NCBI GenBank assembly: GCA_030737875.1
Contig: CM060915.1
Span: 568,152,577-568,216,576, forward strand
Direction of reading: 5' to 3'
Source of the DNA: Allium sativum
Lineage: Eukaryota > Streptophyta > Magnoliopsida > Asparagales > Amaryllidaceae
DNA: 64,000 nt
The notes under the pieces were generated by a model. The model had not been told where the DNA came from, made no database searches, and saw nothing but the letters and a program-made list of their open reading frames with translations. Within the stretch, counting starts at the first letter, position 1, and every line of letters starts with the position of its first letter. The position numbers and the translations under genes were made by a program. This document shows positions 35,351 to 48,056 of the stretch, piece after piece.

Positions 35351-37294
35351 CTCTAACTGATTAACTCTACTTTTAGTCAGTTTCAGATATCGATGTTGAA
35401 ATCGATTCTTACTTCTCTATATAAGTCCTGACTTATATATTCAATTTACACAATGATAAACATTTTATTTAATTTATAAAATATTATTTATAAATTTATC
35501 TTCTTGATCTATCTGTTAGAATAGATTCTATTTAAAAACTTTGCTTTAAATCCATAACACGTTATACCCATGTGCGAAGCACGGGTCTAAACCTTTTAAC
35601 TGTAAAATTCTCCTTTTATACAATTCTAGTCACTTTTCAAGTATTCCCTTTTATAATCTATTTATTTACCAAATAAATCCCTTTTTGATAATTCTATTTA
35701 TTCTATAAAATATTTCCTCTTTATATAAAATCCGTTTATTTTATAAGTAATTCCTTTTATAATCTAACTATTTCTTTTCTATTTATTTAACGCATATTTC
35801 CTCTTTCTATTCTATTTATTTTCAAAATAAATATCTTTATTCAAATCTATTTGTAAATAGTTTTCAAATATTCCTTTTTCAATTCTAACTATTTGATTAA
35901 CAAATAAATATTTCTTTTTAATCTATTTATTTTCTATATAAATAGTTTTCTTTTTATAAAATCTTTTGATTTATAAATATTTCTTTTTCAATATAACATT
36001 GAAAAATTCCTTTTTAACATTCCAGTATTCTTTATGGTATTTAACGTAGAATATAACAATGACCGGTATCATTCCAACATACAAAATCAACAACAGATTC
36101 CATATCACATCGCATAATTTAATATATGAAAAAAAGTAAAATAAATGTTGAGCAACCCAGTTGGGTCTCTCCGACCTGTTTCCCTGCATCCACAGATGTT
36201 AAACAATAAAATTAACATCAATTTCATTTCACTATGAAATATTCTGCTAAACAGAATCAATATTTGATTAACGATTTATATTTATATCGTTATCTATATT
36301 TTCAACCAACTGACTAGCAGTTCAACCAAACAGCCAACACATAGCAAATAACCATCATTTATCATTTCTAAAAATACTTTAGAAAAATATAACAGATAAG
36401 AGTTAGTGAGTTTACTCACATTGGACGGTGATCGTTAAATAACGATATATCGGTCATTGATTTGATTCAAGCGTTTAATTTCACCATAAATCCAAACGAG
36501 CTCCAATCCACTCCCAGTCGGTCCCATTTTGAAGTCCTCGTCCGTACGGTCCCAACAAATCTGGCCGTTCGTATATCTAACTCTGTATGTCACGATATTA
36601 TAAATACAAGTTAATACATGATTTAGATTTTTAAATTAAACTTAAAATTATAAAATTAAGCGGGCCTCACCACCAAAAAGATCTGGCCTACTACCTTTCA
36701 GCCCACCTGCCTCGTTACTTCATCTCCCCCAAAATGAAATCACGCTGGCTTCAAAATTCTTGCTCCAACATAAACGAGACTTCAATCCCCTCTTTATCCT
36801 CCATCTCTTCATTGTTTTCCAAACCGACATTTGCATTGAACTTCTCTTCCCGGTCTCCACCTCCCCATACCTTTGAACCAGCCTGCGCCATCTCCCTTGG
36901 AAATCCATCGAACAGCAATTCCCACGACTGACATCGTGCGACCCTTTTTGGTCCAGAAATTAACTACAGTTTGCTTACAAGCTCAGTTTGAACCCGTTAA
37001 TGCAAATATAATATCGAAACAACCCAACCATTACTCATTTATGAGAATACTTGAACCCTAGTCTACTGTGCTCTTTAATTCGAAGTCCCAATACTTGCGT
37101 CGCACCACAAACAAAGGGTACGAGGTTGAAGAACATACTCCAAGGGATCGGAATATATACATATAGTGATTTATAGGATTTTCTTTGTATTTGATTTTTT
37201 TCAAAGTTTCGAACAATTAATTTAGGGGAAGAAAAGACGGCGGAATTTTTTTTTGCCTGAAGGATGAAAAAATTAGGTTTAGAAAAGTTAAAGG

Positions 37295-37305
37295 TATTAT
37301 ATAGG
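37295..37305 (-). promoter_or_regulatory. TATA-like box of the A2 5' LTR
   Basis: Minus strand TATCCTATATAATACC, 1,052 bp from the LTR start at 38352. As the 5' LTR copy, this would be the active promoter of A2. Confidence 0.5.
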
Positions 37306-38352
37306 ATATAAATAATATTTTTATATTCGATTATTCTATTTTAATTTAAGCAATTGTTGTTTACATTTGTCCTCTAAAATTCTTGTAATCACATACGATA
37401 CCCAAAAATAATGAAACTGGACATGCAGCTAGAGTTCGACATTATGGACCCAACGATACTGGTTTCGTCGAATTCCAACTTCGTTTGCTCCCATAGCATA
37501 TTTTTAACCGTCAACTTATCGATTGTATTTCACATTAAAATCCCGTACGGCCACATACTGATTTCAAAAATCACGAAAACAGAACTCTAGCAATAATTTA
37601 ATATTGCGGATCCAACAAAATTAGTTTTGTCGAATTCCGAGGTCATTTGCAAAACTGGCCATTTTTAAAGCTTTAAATAACCCTTTTAAATATATAAATA
37701 TATTTAGAAACATTTAAATTTAATATTTAAAAATAAATATTATCATATATATTCACAGTGGAATACCATACAGCTCCACTTGATTTATAACTCGATATTT
37801 CAAAATTCGATTTATATTGAAAATCCTTTTTAAAATATAAATAAATCGTTATAAATTATAAAGGAATTCCACAGCGACTTTTCTAAAATTTGATTTGGAC
37901 AAAAATAAAAATCTACATGACGAAATCTCGATTTTTCTCTTCCATCAGAAAAATTTACTTCACCAGCTCTTAGCATTTCTTGTTTCACAGAAATCCGATT
38001 AAAATGAATCCTGTATATTCAGTTGAAGTTCAAACCGCCAAATTACGAACTACAACGCCATTTCGAGCTCGATTTTAATTATAATATAAATTATACGTTC
38101 AACTGTCGTTCAAATAATATATTCGTTATTCTAATTCAATTCCAAACTGAATTAAATATCACAGATGATCCAATTCACACCATATTGTGAATTTCACTAT
38201 TTCTGACTATTTCAAAAGTTAAATATATTATTATATTGTTTATTTTAATTAAATATTCAATATTATTTAATTCTGGTCATTTTAAATAACAAAACCATTA
38301 TTTAAATAATTAAATAAATTAATTATATCGCTGAAAAATGTGGGTCATTACA

Positions 38353-38630
38353 TTTCTTCAGCTCATGAATTTTCTTTTATTCAACACATGAATATATATA
38401 TATTTTATTCAACACATAAATTTTCTTTTATTCAACACATAAACATATATTTTATTCAACACATGAATTTTCTTTTATTCCACACATGAATATATATTTT
38501 ATTCAATACATGAATTTTCTTTTATTCAACACATGAATATATATTTTATTCAACATATAATTTTTCTTTTATTCAACACACGAACATATATTTTATTCAA
38601 CACATGAATTTTCTTTTATTCAACACATGA

Positions 38631-38667
<37 letters not shown>

Positions 38668-41051
38668 ATTCAACACATGAATTTTCTTTTGTCTTCCAAC
38701 TTGGAATGAGGCCCAATCAATTACCATATAATGTTAATTATATGGATTCCCTACAACACATGTATATAATAGCAACGATAAATAATCAACCATCATGCAG
38801 AGTGCATTCTACACTGCATAAGCAGCAAATATAAATATTTAACGCTTATAACAGCCTGTCAACCAATCGATCGACATACAGCTAATTTTTTGGGATTAGT
38901 GTACGCCAAATATCATCCCAACACCCATGCGGGGTTTCAAATCAACAAACACAGATTTTTATTTGTGCAGTTGGGCGACGTGTAAAATTTATCGTCCCAA
39001 TCAATATCAGTCAAATGGGTGTACATAAACAAACCGTCCGATTTGTTTATAAATATTTATTTATATACACGTTAAAAATTAAATTTTTAACTATAAAATA
39101 TTTTATTCCATTCCACGTCACACATTCAATTTCACAAAACATCAATCAAACAAACAAGTCATCCATGGCCTGTGGACGACGGGTGTCCGGTGCTACTAAG
39201 CACCGTCTGTATCCTAGTATAAATTTCAACTAGAAATTAAAATTAAAAGTGAGAAGTTCTCACCGAGAGTTAAACCAAGCGCCACGACTCTTCATATGTA
39301 GGAAAACTTCATCCTGTTTCCAACGAGATCTGTTCAACACCGTTTGTGTTAAAAATTATATTTTTAACAAAGCTACTTCCTATATAAAGATTATATTTTT
39401 ATATCGTTGCTTCGTATATAAAAATCATATTTTCTCTCGCCATTCTCTATATAAAAATCACATTTTTATATATAAAGATCGTATTTTTATATTCCTACTA
39501 CATATGTAAAAAAAATTATTATCTATATATTATAAAAATCATATTTTTATTCATTCTATTATATAAAAATCAAATTTTTATGATATAAAAAGTAGCATCT
39601 TTATGATATCACTTCATGGATAAAAATTATATTTTTATATCATTTCATACATTGTAAAGATTATATTTTTATCTTACTACTTGACAGATAAAAATCATAA
39701 CTTCCTATACACAAAAATACTTCCTTATGTAATTAAAAAAAATCCGATCTTTACATACAAAAAAAATCTAATTTTTTTATTCATATCATATAAAAATATC
39801 AAAAGTTTATCATGCTTTCATATACATAAAAATCCAGTTTTTATTGCTCTTCTTATATAATAAAATTTCAATATTTATTGCTCTAAAACTGAGAATAAAT
39901 TCAACGCTTCACACGTATAAATCAAATTTGATTTTAAAAATTATTGCATACAAAAAAAATGAAAATAAAGTAAATAAAAATTAAAAAAAAGCTTACTGAT
40001 CAAAGAGGGGGGGAAGAAACGGCAGCTGTGGCGGCTCAAGGAGGGGCGTCGGAGGCTGGCAGGCAGTGGGGAGCTTCTGGAGGAGGGCGCAGTTGTTCTG
40101 GGCGGAGGTGGTCTCGATTTGGTTTGGGGAATAGGGTTCGAAGAAGGAGAGAAGGAACAGGGAATGGGCGCAGCAAGGGGGCTCCAGCAAAGGGAAAAAC
40201 GCCGTGGAGATGTCGACGATGGTGGAGGGCTCCGGGATTACGACGCGCTTTTTTTTTATTCGTTCAGTCGATTTGAACTGAAAAGAGGGTAGGGGATAGA
40301 ACATAAGGGTTGACCAAGGAATTTGTATAATTATTTATTTTATTTTCCCCAAAAAGTACGTTTTCAATTCAAACTCCAAATGAGACACACCGACTGTCAT
40401 CCCCAGCTAATCACCCCCATTCCAAAAGCAATGAGATATGTTCCGTAAGCCAATTTCATCGTTTCGATCAGTTTTTATCAAATTCAAAATATAAATCAGT
40501 ATATTGAATTTGAATACACATTCCACTTTACCGAGGCCACACATGGACTCTAAAAATTTCAAAAAAATATTTTCTAGCTTCGTATTGACGATACGGTCCT
40601 AACAAAACTAATTTCGTCAAATTCTGAGATCGTTTGAAAAATGGCCATTTTAAAGGGCCAGAATTCCATAGCGACTATTCTGAATTTTCAACTGGACATA
40701 ACTTTTTATCCCCGCTATGAAATTTTGATTTTTCGGATTCTTTGGAAAGATATTTTCAAATAGATTTTAATATTTTTGGTTTCGCTAAAATCCAGTTTAT
40801 TTTGAATCCTGTACATTCATTTGAAATTTGAAATCGAATTTTCGAACTACCGTGCCATTTCCAATTCCTTTTATAATTAAAAATAAATATTTATATTCTA
40901 ACGTCGATTCAAATTAATGTATACATTCTAATTCTATTCAAAATAAATTTCTCGTCGTCATTATTTAAAATAATTCATTTTAGATATTCAAAATTCATTA
41001 AAATTGCCAAAATAAAAATTTTAAATTGTCTCGGATTTCTGTTTTATTACA
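38353..41051 (-). repeat. B-family LTR fragment (B4)
   Basis: Ends at the LTR start (plus strand GTTTTATTACA, 41051), which is not followed by a PPT or internal domain, so it is the edge of a solo or truncated LTR. It has the 47 bp array (38366-38690), GGAATGAGGCCCAATCAA (38704), the GTGCAGTTGGGCGACGTG clause (38964), an ATATAAAAATCATATTTTTA array (39380-39900), the GC-rich leader block (39993-40310) and U3 modules (40500-40640). A2 cut it on the left. The 103-codon frame 39993-40304 (minus) starts in the CT-rich leader and has no counterpart in other B copies. Confidence 0.65.
38366..38690. repeat. Tandem array, about 47 bp unit, six to seven copies
   Basis: Each unit alternates ATTTTCTTTTATTCAACACA and TGAATATATATTTTATTCAA. 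The last unit contains a longer (TA)n run at about 38637-38663. In B5 the corresponding place (45130-45410) has ATTCAACAAATGAATATTTA and CGACTAATCTCAACGAATGA words but no regular array. Confidence 0.75.
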
Positions 41052-41349
41052 TAACTTATATATAGCATGTATAAAATTGTTATTTCAAAGCGTATTCACA
41101 AATTTGATTTAGTACCTACATGTAAACCATTAGATGCAATCAGCAAGAGATAACTAAATTACGAACATAACTGCATTATATCATATATCTGGTCAATCTA
41201 AGTGAAAAGTTAACATTCTGTCATTTTCGGCGATCATTAACGTGTTGTGGATAATCATAATTATGTTTTCCGCTGAAATAAAAGTCATATTGCCACCTTA
41301 TAGATGAAACTTACAGGGATCATCTTCTACACCCATAAGTATGAATTTT
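41052..41349. other. 298 bp between two LTR ends, no repeat match seen
   Basis: Lies between the start of B4 (41051) and the end of B5 (41350). I found no similar stretch elsewhere in the window and no ORF, RNA gene or motif. It may be older host DNA or the edge of another element. It is the best candidate in the window for single-copy sequence. Confidence 0.4.
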
Positions 41350-44300
41350 TGTGACGAAAAGGGATTTCGCTCGGTCCGAACCAGTCGCTAAACCGACCCA
41401 GACCGTTCGAAACGCCCGATCGTTTGAGAACAGGACAAAACAGAACGCATACGAAAGAACATTTCACTGTATATCACAACAATGCATCAGATTACCAGAA
41501 TATACAGAGTATAAACAGATAAATATTACACAGAAATATCATAGATTTAAATTACATTTAAATACATAGCAGCGGAAAATAATACAATACACAACTAGAA
41601 AATATATAGGGATACAAAGCTTTCCGGATATCGTTCCTGCTGTAAACCAGGATCCTGTGAATATAAATCTGCAAAACCAAAACTACTAGCTACCCGTGTC
41701 AAAATAAGGGCACCTAGAGTTTAGGTTAAAACAATAAACTCCAAGTCAGTCATGTGACTGGTGTGAGAACTAAAACAGTTAATCTTTATTTTTAATGTTA
41801 GGTAAATCAAGGGACCACACCGTATAACACAGAACGGGTTTCCTCCCAAGAATGCCAGTGCCTAAAACAACAGCGCAATGCTAAATAAAGGAAAATGAAG
41901 CTATTATAAGACCCAGGTCCTATCACACAATGCAACGCAAGCCGGGGGATAGGGTTTTTACCTTATAATAGCCAAGAATGCTTGATACGTTTAAAACAAA
42001 TCATTTGATACTATTATAAGTGTATAGTGTATAAAACAACTTCAAATCATAAGTATCAATCATAGGCGGCATGAATGCCCCATACCACTATGTCGCCATA
42101 GATAGGTTATACAATCAAAATCGCAAAGTCACGTATTTGGAAATTGGGTTTCCATCTATGAACCGAGGCCAGGGATCGTCCTCTACCGATTCGAGACTCT
42201 CTAGCCCGAGCCTCCGGAACAGCCGCAACTTCCCCTTGGAGCGACAAGGTCGGTCCACCGATGTGGATTATAGTGCCTGAACAATACGTTTCCCCGCCCT
42301 TTGGGGCGTAAATGAGCCAACGAATGACTCCATCGGACCCGGATTGTCCGATCTAACCGAGGCGCCTCGCAACAGCAACAACCACACAGGTGAAAAGTAT
42401 ATAAATGTCAGGGCTGGTAGGTCACTGACACCACCCTAGCTAGAAAGAAACGCATGCCCTCCCTGAGGTCCTCTCCCGTTTTTGGTTCACAACCGGGGTG
42501 CGAGGCTCGCGAATTCACGTTACACAAAGTTGTGCCACATAGGCTGTGCTTTGATCATTATCACAAGACTTTGCTTTTCAACAGAAGCCTCGATCAATTG
42601 CATCTTAGCATGCCACACAGGCAATTCACTCCATGCGTTTGATATCCATCAATATATAACCCCTGAGCTCGTACGTCTCAGAGAAGGGCGTTAAGCAAAA
42701 GAATAAATTCTCCGCCGCCAAACAGATATATATATATTTAATAGAGATCAATCACACGGACTAAAATCCAATGTCAGACACACAGTCCATTTACAAGTTC
42801 GCTCTGGGTCTGAACGAAACCGGAGGCACCTAGTACCCCGCAAATCCATCGATCTCCAAGTACGTCTGGACGATCACCAACTGTTTCCATCTTCTTGGGT
42901 GTACAGCCCAATCAAGATCATCAGTAATCACCCAAACGAAGTGAAGACCTCCGATCTTCGACCATCGTCTTCATCTTCGACTTATCGTCGTATCAGTTAT
43001 TCAGAATGGGATAAACCTGGTCTTCCCGAATAACTCGCGTATATTTTAAATAAGTGTTACACAAACACAACATACGCCTCATTCCAATTCATCAGTCACT
43101 AACCGTAAATTAATCAAGAGAATAATTCCCCAAATATTAACCCCGAAGGCCGAAACCAACATCAGATCAATATCCAGGAAACCATTCCGCTTAGCTAACC
43201 GACAGTTAGTTTCTGAATTTCACATTCATAGGGAAAGGTTCCCATTAATTTTATCCAAGATAAATTTCTTGAAGTTATTCTTTAATCTATTTTTGAATAT
43301 CAATTCAAACTAGTCGGGATTAGCGAACCTTACCGAAGTAATCATTTGTTTTAATTTCCCAATCCCAACCTATTCATCCCATGAAGTAAAACTGGTTATA
43401 CTTCATATCTAACACCACGGTGTTATCGGTAAATTCAATTACCATTTCACGTTCAAATCTAATTAAAGATTTAACTATCGCCTGGAGTAAAACTGGTGAT
43501 ACTCCGTTCTCGATCTTTTCAATCTAATTAAAGATTCATTAAAACTCCACTTAGTTTTAATCGTTAACTGGGTTAAAGAATCAGTGTCATTTAAAACACG
43601 GTTCACGATAAACCCAAAGTCACATTCCATTAATTATCGGGTTAAAGAACGAGTGTTATTTAAAACACTGTCCACGATAAACCCAAAAATCAATATCAAT
43701 TCAATTCCAATTAAATATTATTTAATTGGTATACTTCATTAAATCTAAATAAAAAGATTTAATCTTTTCTCAAATGGGTTCAAGAACAGTGTTAGTCAAG
43801 ACACCATTCACGAAAAACCCAAATCACATTTGATATTAAATACAAGGCTCTGAATAGAAAATATATCGGCTTATATTCAGTATCAAATTCTACGACCAAC
43901 AGATATCGTATTGGAAATAACGATATATATGTCTATATCTTTCAAATTTCCATAACAACATCTGTATAATCACGAAATCCAACATCGAAATATTCCGAAG
44001 ACAATTTCGATTTCAAATCCATTCCAATGCAATCATTGGAAATTCTGGTTTTTTTCAAAACCATTTCAAATTCAATTTATTTATTTAAAAATAAATAGAA
44101 TTATAATTCTAGTTCAAAACTAGTTCATTTCGATAAAAATCTATTTTTATCTTTTCGAATATGGAGTTTTTCATCTCAATTCTTTCTAAATTATTTCTTA
44201 TGATTTTACACAAATTATTACTATTTTTAATAATTTTATCAAGGCCCGTACAGTCGATTTCCATCAACGGCCATCGAATTGCACTTACAGCGACCTTTTT

Positions 44301-44649
44301 CAAATTTGATTTGCACATAATTCCAAATCCAACCGTTAGATTTCTAATTTCTCACATTCGTTAGAAAGCTCTTTTCGATACGAACTCAACGGTTCCGGTT
44401 TTAGGAGAATCCGACGGTCGGATCTCCCGCAATGTCCATTCGAAGTCAATGGTCGAAATTCGCGAACTACCGTGGCGCGGCGCGTTCTATTCAGGCCATT
44501 TTATTATATATATAATATATATTTCGTCGATTTCTATTTAAAACGAATTATATAAATAGTTTTAAATTCGTTTCAAAAGCAATTTCAACTTCCATTTCAA
44601 TTCAAATCAAAATTGAATTCCTCTTTATAAATTCGTTTTAAAATTCATT

Positions 44650-45040
44650 TCTATTCAATTCATATTTCAATTCAATTCAAATTTCAATTCAATTTGAATT
44701 CATTTCAATTTGTTTCCAATTCAATTCGAATTCGTTTCCAATTCAATTCGAATTAGTTTTCAGTTCAATTCGAATTGGTTTTATATTCAATTCAATTCAA
44801 ATTCGTTATCTATTCAATTCAATTCGAATTCGTTTCGTTTGCTATTCAATTGAAATCAAATTCGTTTTCCATTCAATTCGAATTCATTATATATTCAATT
44901 CATTCGAAATCGTTATATATTCAATTCATTTCGAAATCGTTATATATTCAATTCATTTCGAAATCGTTATATATTCAATTCATTACGAAATCGTTATATA
45001 TTCATTCATTTCGAAATCGTTTCAAAAATATGCGTTTTCG
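44650..45040. repeat. AATTCAATTCGAATTCGTTT-type repeats
   Basis: Imperfect 20-27 bp words. The right part is a cleaner 27 bp repeat (GTTATATATTCAATTCATTT then CGAAATC) with about five copies (44884-45020). The same tract starts in the 5' LTR at about 63715 and runs off the window. GAATTC is self-complementary, so the tract is rich in small palindromes. Confidence 0.7.
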
Positions 45041-46275
45041 AAATCACTTTTCAATATGCATTTTAAAATGAATAAAATCGATATAAATATCGTTCACGTC
45101 AAAATGGCGTCAATCTAACCAACACGGCTTCATATATTTCTATTTTCAAATATTCTATTCAACAAATGAATATTTATTTTTGTCAACACACGACTAATCT
45201 CAACGAATGAGTACTGTCCACGTGTGACAATTTTTTTTAAATTATTTCGTTCGACACATGACTAATCTCAACGGATGAGTACAGTCAACACATGAACCTT
45301 TATTTTATATTGATAAAGATGCAAATTTTATTATTAAAATATTTCGTTCAACACATGACTAATCTCAACAAATGAGTACAGTCAACACATGAACTTTTAT
45401 GTTATAATATTCTTTATTTTCTAAATTGGAATGAGGCCCAATCAATCACCATATAAAATTAGTTATATGGATTTTCATACATCACACGCATATAATAGCA
45501 TTGAAAAATAATCAACCATCAACCAAAGTGCACTACACTGTATAAGCATCAAATATAGATATATAACGCTTATAACAGCCTGTCAATCAATCGATCGACA
45601 TATTTAATCAATCAGAATGAGTGAACTTCAAATTTCATCCCAACACCCCGTGTGGGGTTTCAAACAATCAAACACAGATTTTATTTGTGCAGTGTGGCGT
45701 TGTGTGAAATTTATCGTCCCAATCAATGTCCTTCAGATAGGTGTACATAAACAAACCGTCCGGTTTGTAAATGAATATTTTATTTTATTCACTTCACGTT
45801 AAAAATTATATTTTTAACGATAAAACATTTTATTTTAACATATGAATTTCTATTCAGTTCATTCTTTATATAAAAATATATTTTTATTTTTCTAACTTAT
45901 TTTAGAAAATTTCGGCGGCATAACGGCACGATACTAGAAACGGGACAAGGCCTAGCTTTATCCTTGGTCTAGTTAAGGCCCACGCCATTCACACATCAAT
46001 CAAATCCATTCATTTCACCAAACAATTCAATTTCAATCAAATAATCCAACTAATCTATGCAACTAAACAAACAAGTCCATGGTCTGTGGACGATTGTGTC
46101 GGGGGCTACTAAACACCGTCTGCATCCTAGTATATATATATATATATAACTTAGAAAATGAAATTGAAAGGTGAGAAATTCTTACTGATAGCTATCCCAA
46201 CTTCACGACACTTCATTAATAGAAATCTTCGCCGTTCTCGCCTTTTTTCATCTTCGTTGCCCGTATTCTCTACAT

Positions 46276-46505
46276 ATGTAAAAATCGAATTTTTACTTCG
46301 CTACTCAATATATAAAAAATCGAATTTTTACTTCGCTATTCAATATATAAAAATCGAATTTTTACTTCGCTATTCAATATATAAAAAATCGAATTTTTAC
46401 TTCGCTATTCAATATATAAAAATCGAATTTTTACTTCGCTATTCAATATATAAAAATCGAATTTTTACTTCGCTATTCAATATATAAAAATTGAATTTTT
46501 ACTAT
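46276..46505. repeat. Tandem array, 34/35 bp unit, seven copies
   Basis: Each unit reads AAAAATCGAATTTTTACTTC then GCTATTCAATATAT. Units 1, 3, 5 and 6 have five leading A and units 2 and 4 have six, so early units alternate 34 and 35 bp. The open frame 46158-46487 is this array translated and alternates frames every two units. Confidence 0.85.
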
Positions 46506-46825
46506 TCGATTAACTATATAAAAATCAAATTTTTATTATCTCTATAATGTAAAAATCATATCTTTATTACTTCTACTTTATATTGTCTAAAATCTAATCT
46601 TTATTTTCAAAGATCTAACCTTTCTTCTTTATTAAAATCTAACTTTTTTCATTAAAAATCAAACCTTTTTGTTCATATATAAATTAAACCATTATCTACA
46701 ATAAAAATTTAATTTTTATTATGCTATATATTTTAAAAAAAACCCTGATTTTAATCACTGTTTTATTTTATATAAAAACTGAAAATAAAAACTTGGTTAT
46801 AAAAGAAAGAATAGGAAGAAATGCT

Positions 46826-47165
46826 CACCGTTTTCGATCGTCGGGGGGGCATCAGCAGCGTCAGAGGGTCAGGGAGGCGCTAGAGGTTGTCAGAGTCTGG
46901 AGCGTCGGTCGGCGGTGGTAGTTGCGTGGGTGGGAGGGCTCGACTACGGTTCGGTTTTCGGTAGCTAGGGCTTCGGGACGAGGACAGAAGAGTGGCGCGC
47001 TGAGGAGGGAGGAAGGCGGGGGTGCGGCGGTCTATGGAGCCTCTGGCGCGGCGGCGTCGGCCTCGAGAAAGGGGGCGGCGACGAGATTCGATCGTGGGGG
47101 TTTTTTTTTTTTTTCTTTTTTTTTACAGCGTGGACTGAAGTGAGAAAGGAGGGAGAGAAGGGAGT
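46826..47165 (-). other. GC-rich leader block of the B5 3' LTR
   Basis: In LTR sense: AT-rich TATA-like sequence (about 47171-47205), CT-rich AACTCCCTTCTCTCCCTCC, an A-rich run, then GC-rich sequence rich in CGCCGC. The plus-strand frames 46721-46921 and 46922-47143 are antisense to this leader and low in complexity. Patches (GGTGCGGCGG, GGCGCGGCGGC) resemble the block at 9173-9500, so the two are probably diverged homologues. The chromovirus inserted only about 70 bp upstream of this block. Confidence 0.5.
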
Positions 47166-47232
47166 TAAAGGGAAATTATTTTATTATATTTTATTTTTTA
47201 TTTCAAAAATGTTGACTTTTCATTCGAAGTCG

Positions 47233-47237
47233 AAATG
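47233..47237 (+). repeat. Left target-site duplication of T1 (AAATG)
   Basis: AAATG just before the LTR start at 47238, identical to 58538-58542. Joining the flanks restores the B-family sequence seen at 40371 (CCAAATGAGAC). Confidence 0.9.
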
Positions 47238-47515
47238 TGTAACAACCCGTATTTTCAATAACCTGTTATAACATAAATCGAGGCAGAATTTAATTCTAAA
47301 ATCTTAATCAAGGGAAACGGGCTATGCCATTGCGTTCGTCTCGGAAAAATACGCGAAATAGAGTCCGAGTTTTCGAAAATCGGAGTCCGTATGACCCGAT
47401 TAAGGCCCAACGAAGTTTTCAGAAAATTTCTAAGTAAAAACAGATTTCAAATTCAAACTTGAATTTTAAAAATTGGGCCAGTTTGGGCCAGGCGGGGAAA
47501 TTCCCGCCAAAGTAC

Positions 47516-47585
47516 CCAAGTCGACAGCCCTGTCGACTTGGGAGTCGACTTGGTTGGACCCAAGTCGACAGCCCTGTCGACTTGG
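47516..47585. repeat. Two GTCGAC-containing hairpins in U3
   Basis: Twice the arms CCAAGTCGACAG and CTGTCGACTTGG, 12 bp each and perfect, face each other across two bases, separated by a spacer that itself holds another GTCGACTTGG. The 3' LTR copy (55761-55842) has one extra CTGTCGACTTGG. The position, 130-200 bp upstream of the TATA box, suggests a promoter-bound factor or simply unstable palindromes. Confidence 0.75.
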
Positions 47586-47710
47586 TCCAGCCGGGTTGTT
47601 TAGCCTGGTGCACCATTTTGAGAATGTGTTGAGCTTGGGGGCCAGATTCGGTTTTGAGGGCTGAGATTGGAACTAGGGTTTAATCCTATGGCCTAAAACA
47701 CTTGCCTAAT

Positions 47711-47719
47711 CTATAAATA
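47711..47719 (+). promoter_or_regulatory. TATA box of the T1 5' LTR
   Basis: CTATAAATA in CCTAATCTATAAATAAGACC, a strong plant TATA match; identical at 55968-55976 in the 3' LTR. It lies 474 bp from the LTR start, and transcription would begin near 47745. Confidence 0.7.
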
Positions 47720-48056
47720 AGACCCTAACCTACCCTAAATCATCATTATTCATTCATACAACTAAACTATGGCAAAATCAATCCTCTCATGGCCTCCGCT
47801 CTCTTCATAAAATTCCTAAATAAATTTCTAAGTGATTTTCCATGCATACAAGTGTTTTCAAACTTGTATGAGCATCATTAGCTTGCATTCAAGTCAAGTT
47901 TCTATATTTGCATCATAAAGGAAGGGTTTTGATCATTTTGGCTTGCATTTTTGGGTTTAATTGATTTCATAAGGGCTTTGTCATATTTTTGTGACTTCAT
48001 AATCATTGTAAGCCCTATTCTACTTTCATACTTAAACTCTAAAGTTAAATGTATGA

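Larger units (their letters stand above)
27066..38352 (-). mobile_element. Non-autonomous LARD-like LTR retrotransposon, copy A2
   Basis: Minus orientation: 5' LTR 38352 to 32533 (5,820 bp), internal domain 32532 to 31068 (1,465 bp, non-coding), 3' LTR 31067 to 27066 (4.0 kb, lacking its last 1.8 kb). The two LTRs align from end to end of the shorter one but differ visibly more than the LTRs of B5 or T1, so A2 is older. The internal domain is half the length of that of A1 and carries the 3' block once instead of twice. Its right end lies in an AT-rich array of a B-family LTR (B4). Confidence 0.8.
32533..38352 (-). repeat. A2 5' LTR, 5.8 kb
   Basis: The left end TGTAACGAACTGG abuts the PBS; the right end reads TGGGTCATTACA. 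It matches A1's 3' LTR in landmarks, including GAGGGTGAGAATAGA (32618), the ACTGGTGTGA clause (32963), the degenerate repeats (34680-35350), the GC-richer block (36660-37080), TATA (37295-37305) and the U3 modules (37390-37650). Confidence 0.8.
41350..47237 (-). repeat. B5 3' LTR, portion left of the nested chromovirus
   Basis: Starts (plus strand) TGTGACGAAAAGGGATTTCGC and pairs with 60419-64000 over the first 3.6 kb, with the same small frames (41351, 42071, 42454, 44161) repeated at 60420, 61140, 61523 and 63226; these are copies, not conserved genes. Beyond that it has ATTCAATTCGAATTC repeats (44650-45040), the GTGCAGTGTGGCGTTGTGTG clause (45687), the 34/35 bp array (46276-46505) and the GC-rich leader block (46826-47165). 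It ends in the AAATG duplication at 47233-47237. Confidence 0.85.

Noticed and set aside
29419..36908. Related minus-strand frames (29419-29730 and 36720-36908) that look like a conserved protein
   Set aside because: They lie in the two LTRs of one element (A2), so similarity follows from LTR duplication; A1 has no matching frame and no domain is visible.
46158..46487. 109-codon frame with a repeated peptide
   Set aside because: Translation of the 34/35 bp tandem array; no start context or family.
46276..46505. Possible CRISPR-like array
   Set aside because: The unit is continuous, without unique spacers, in a plant retroelement LTR.
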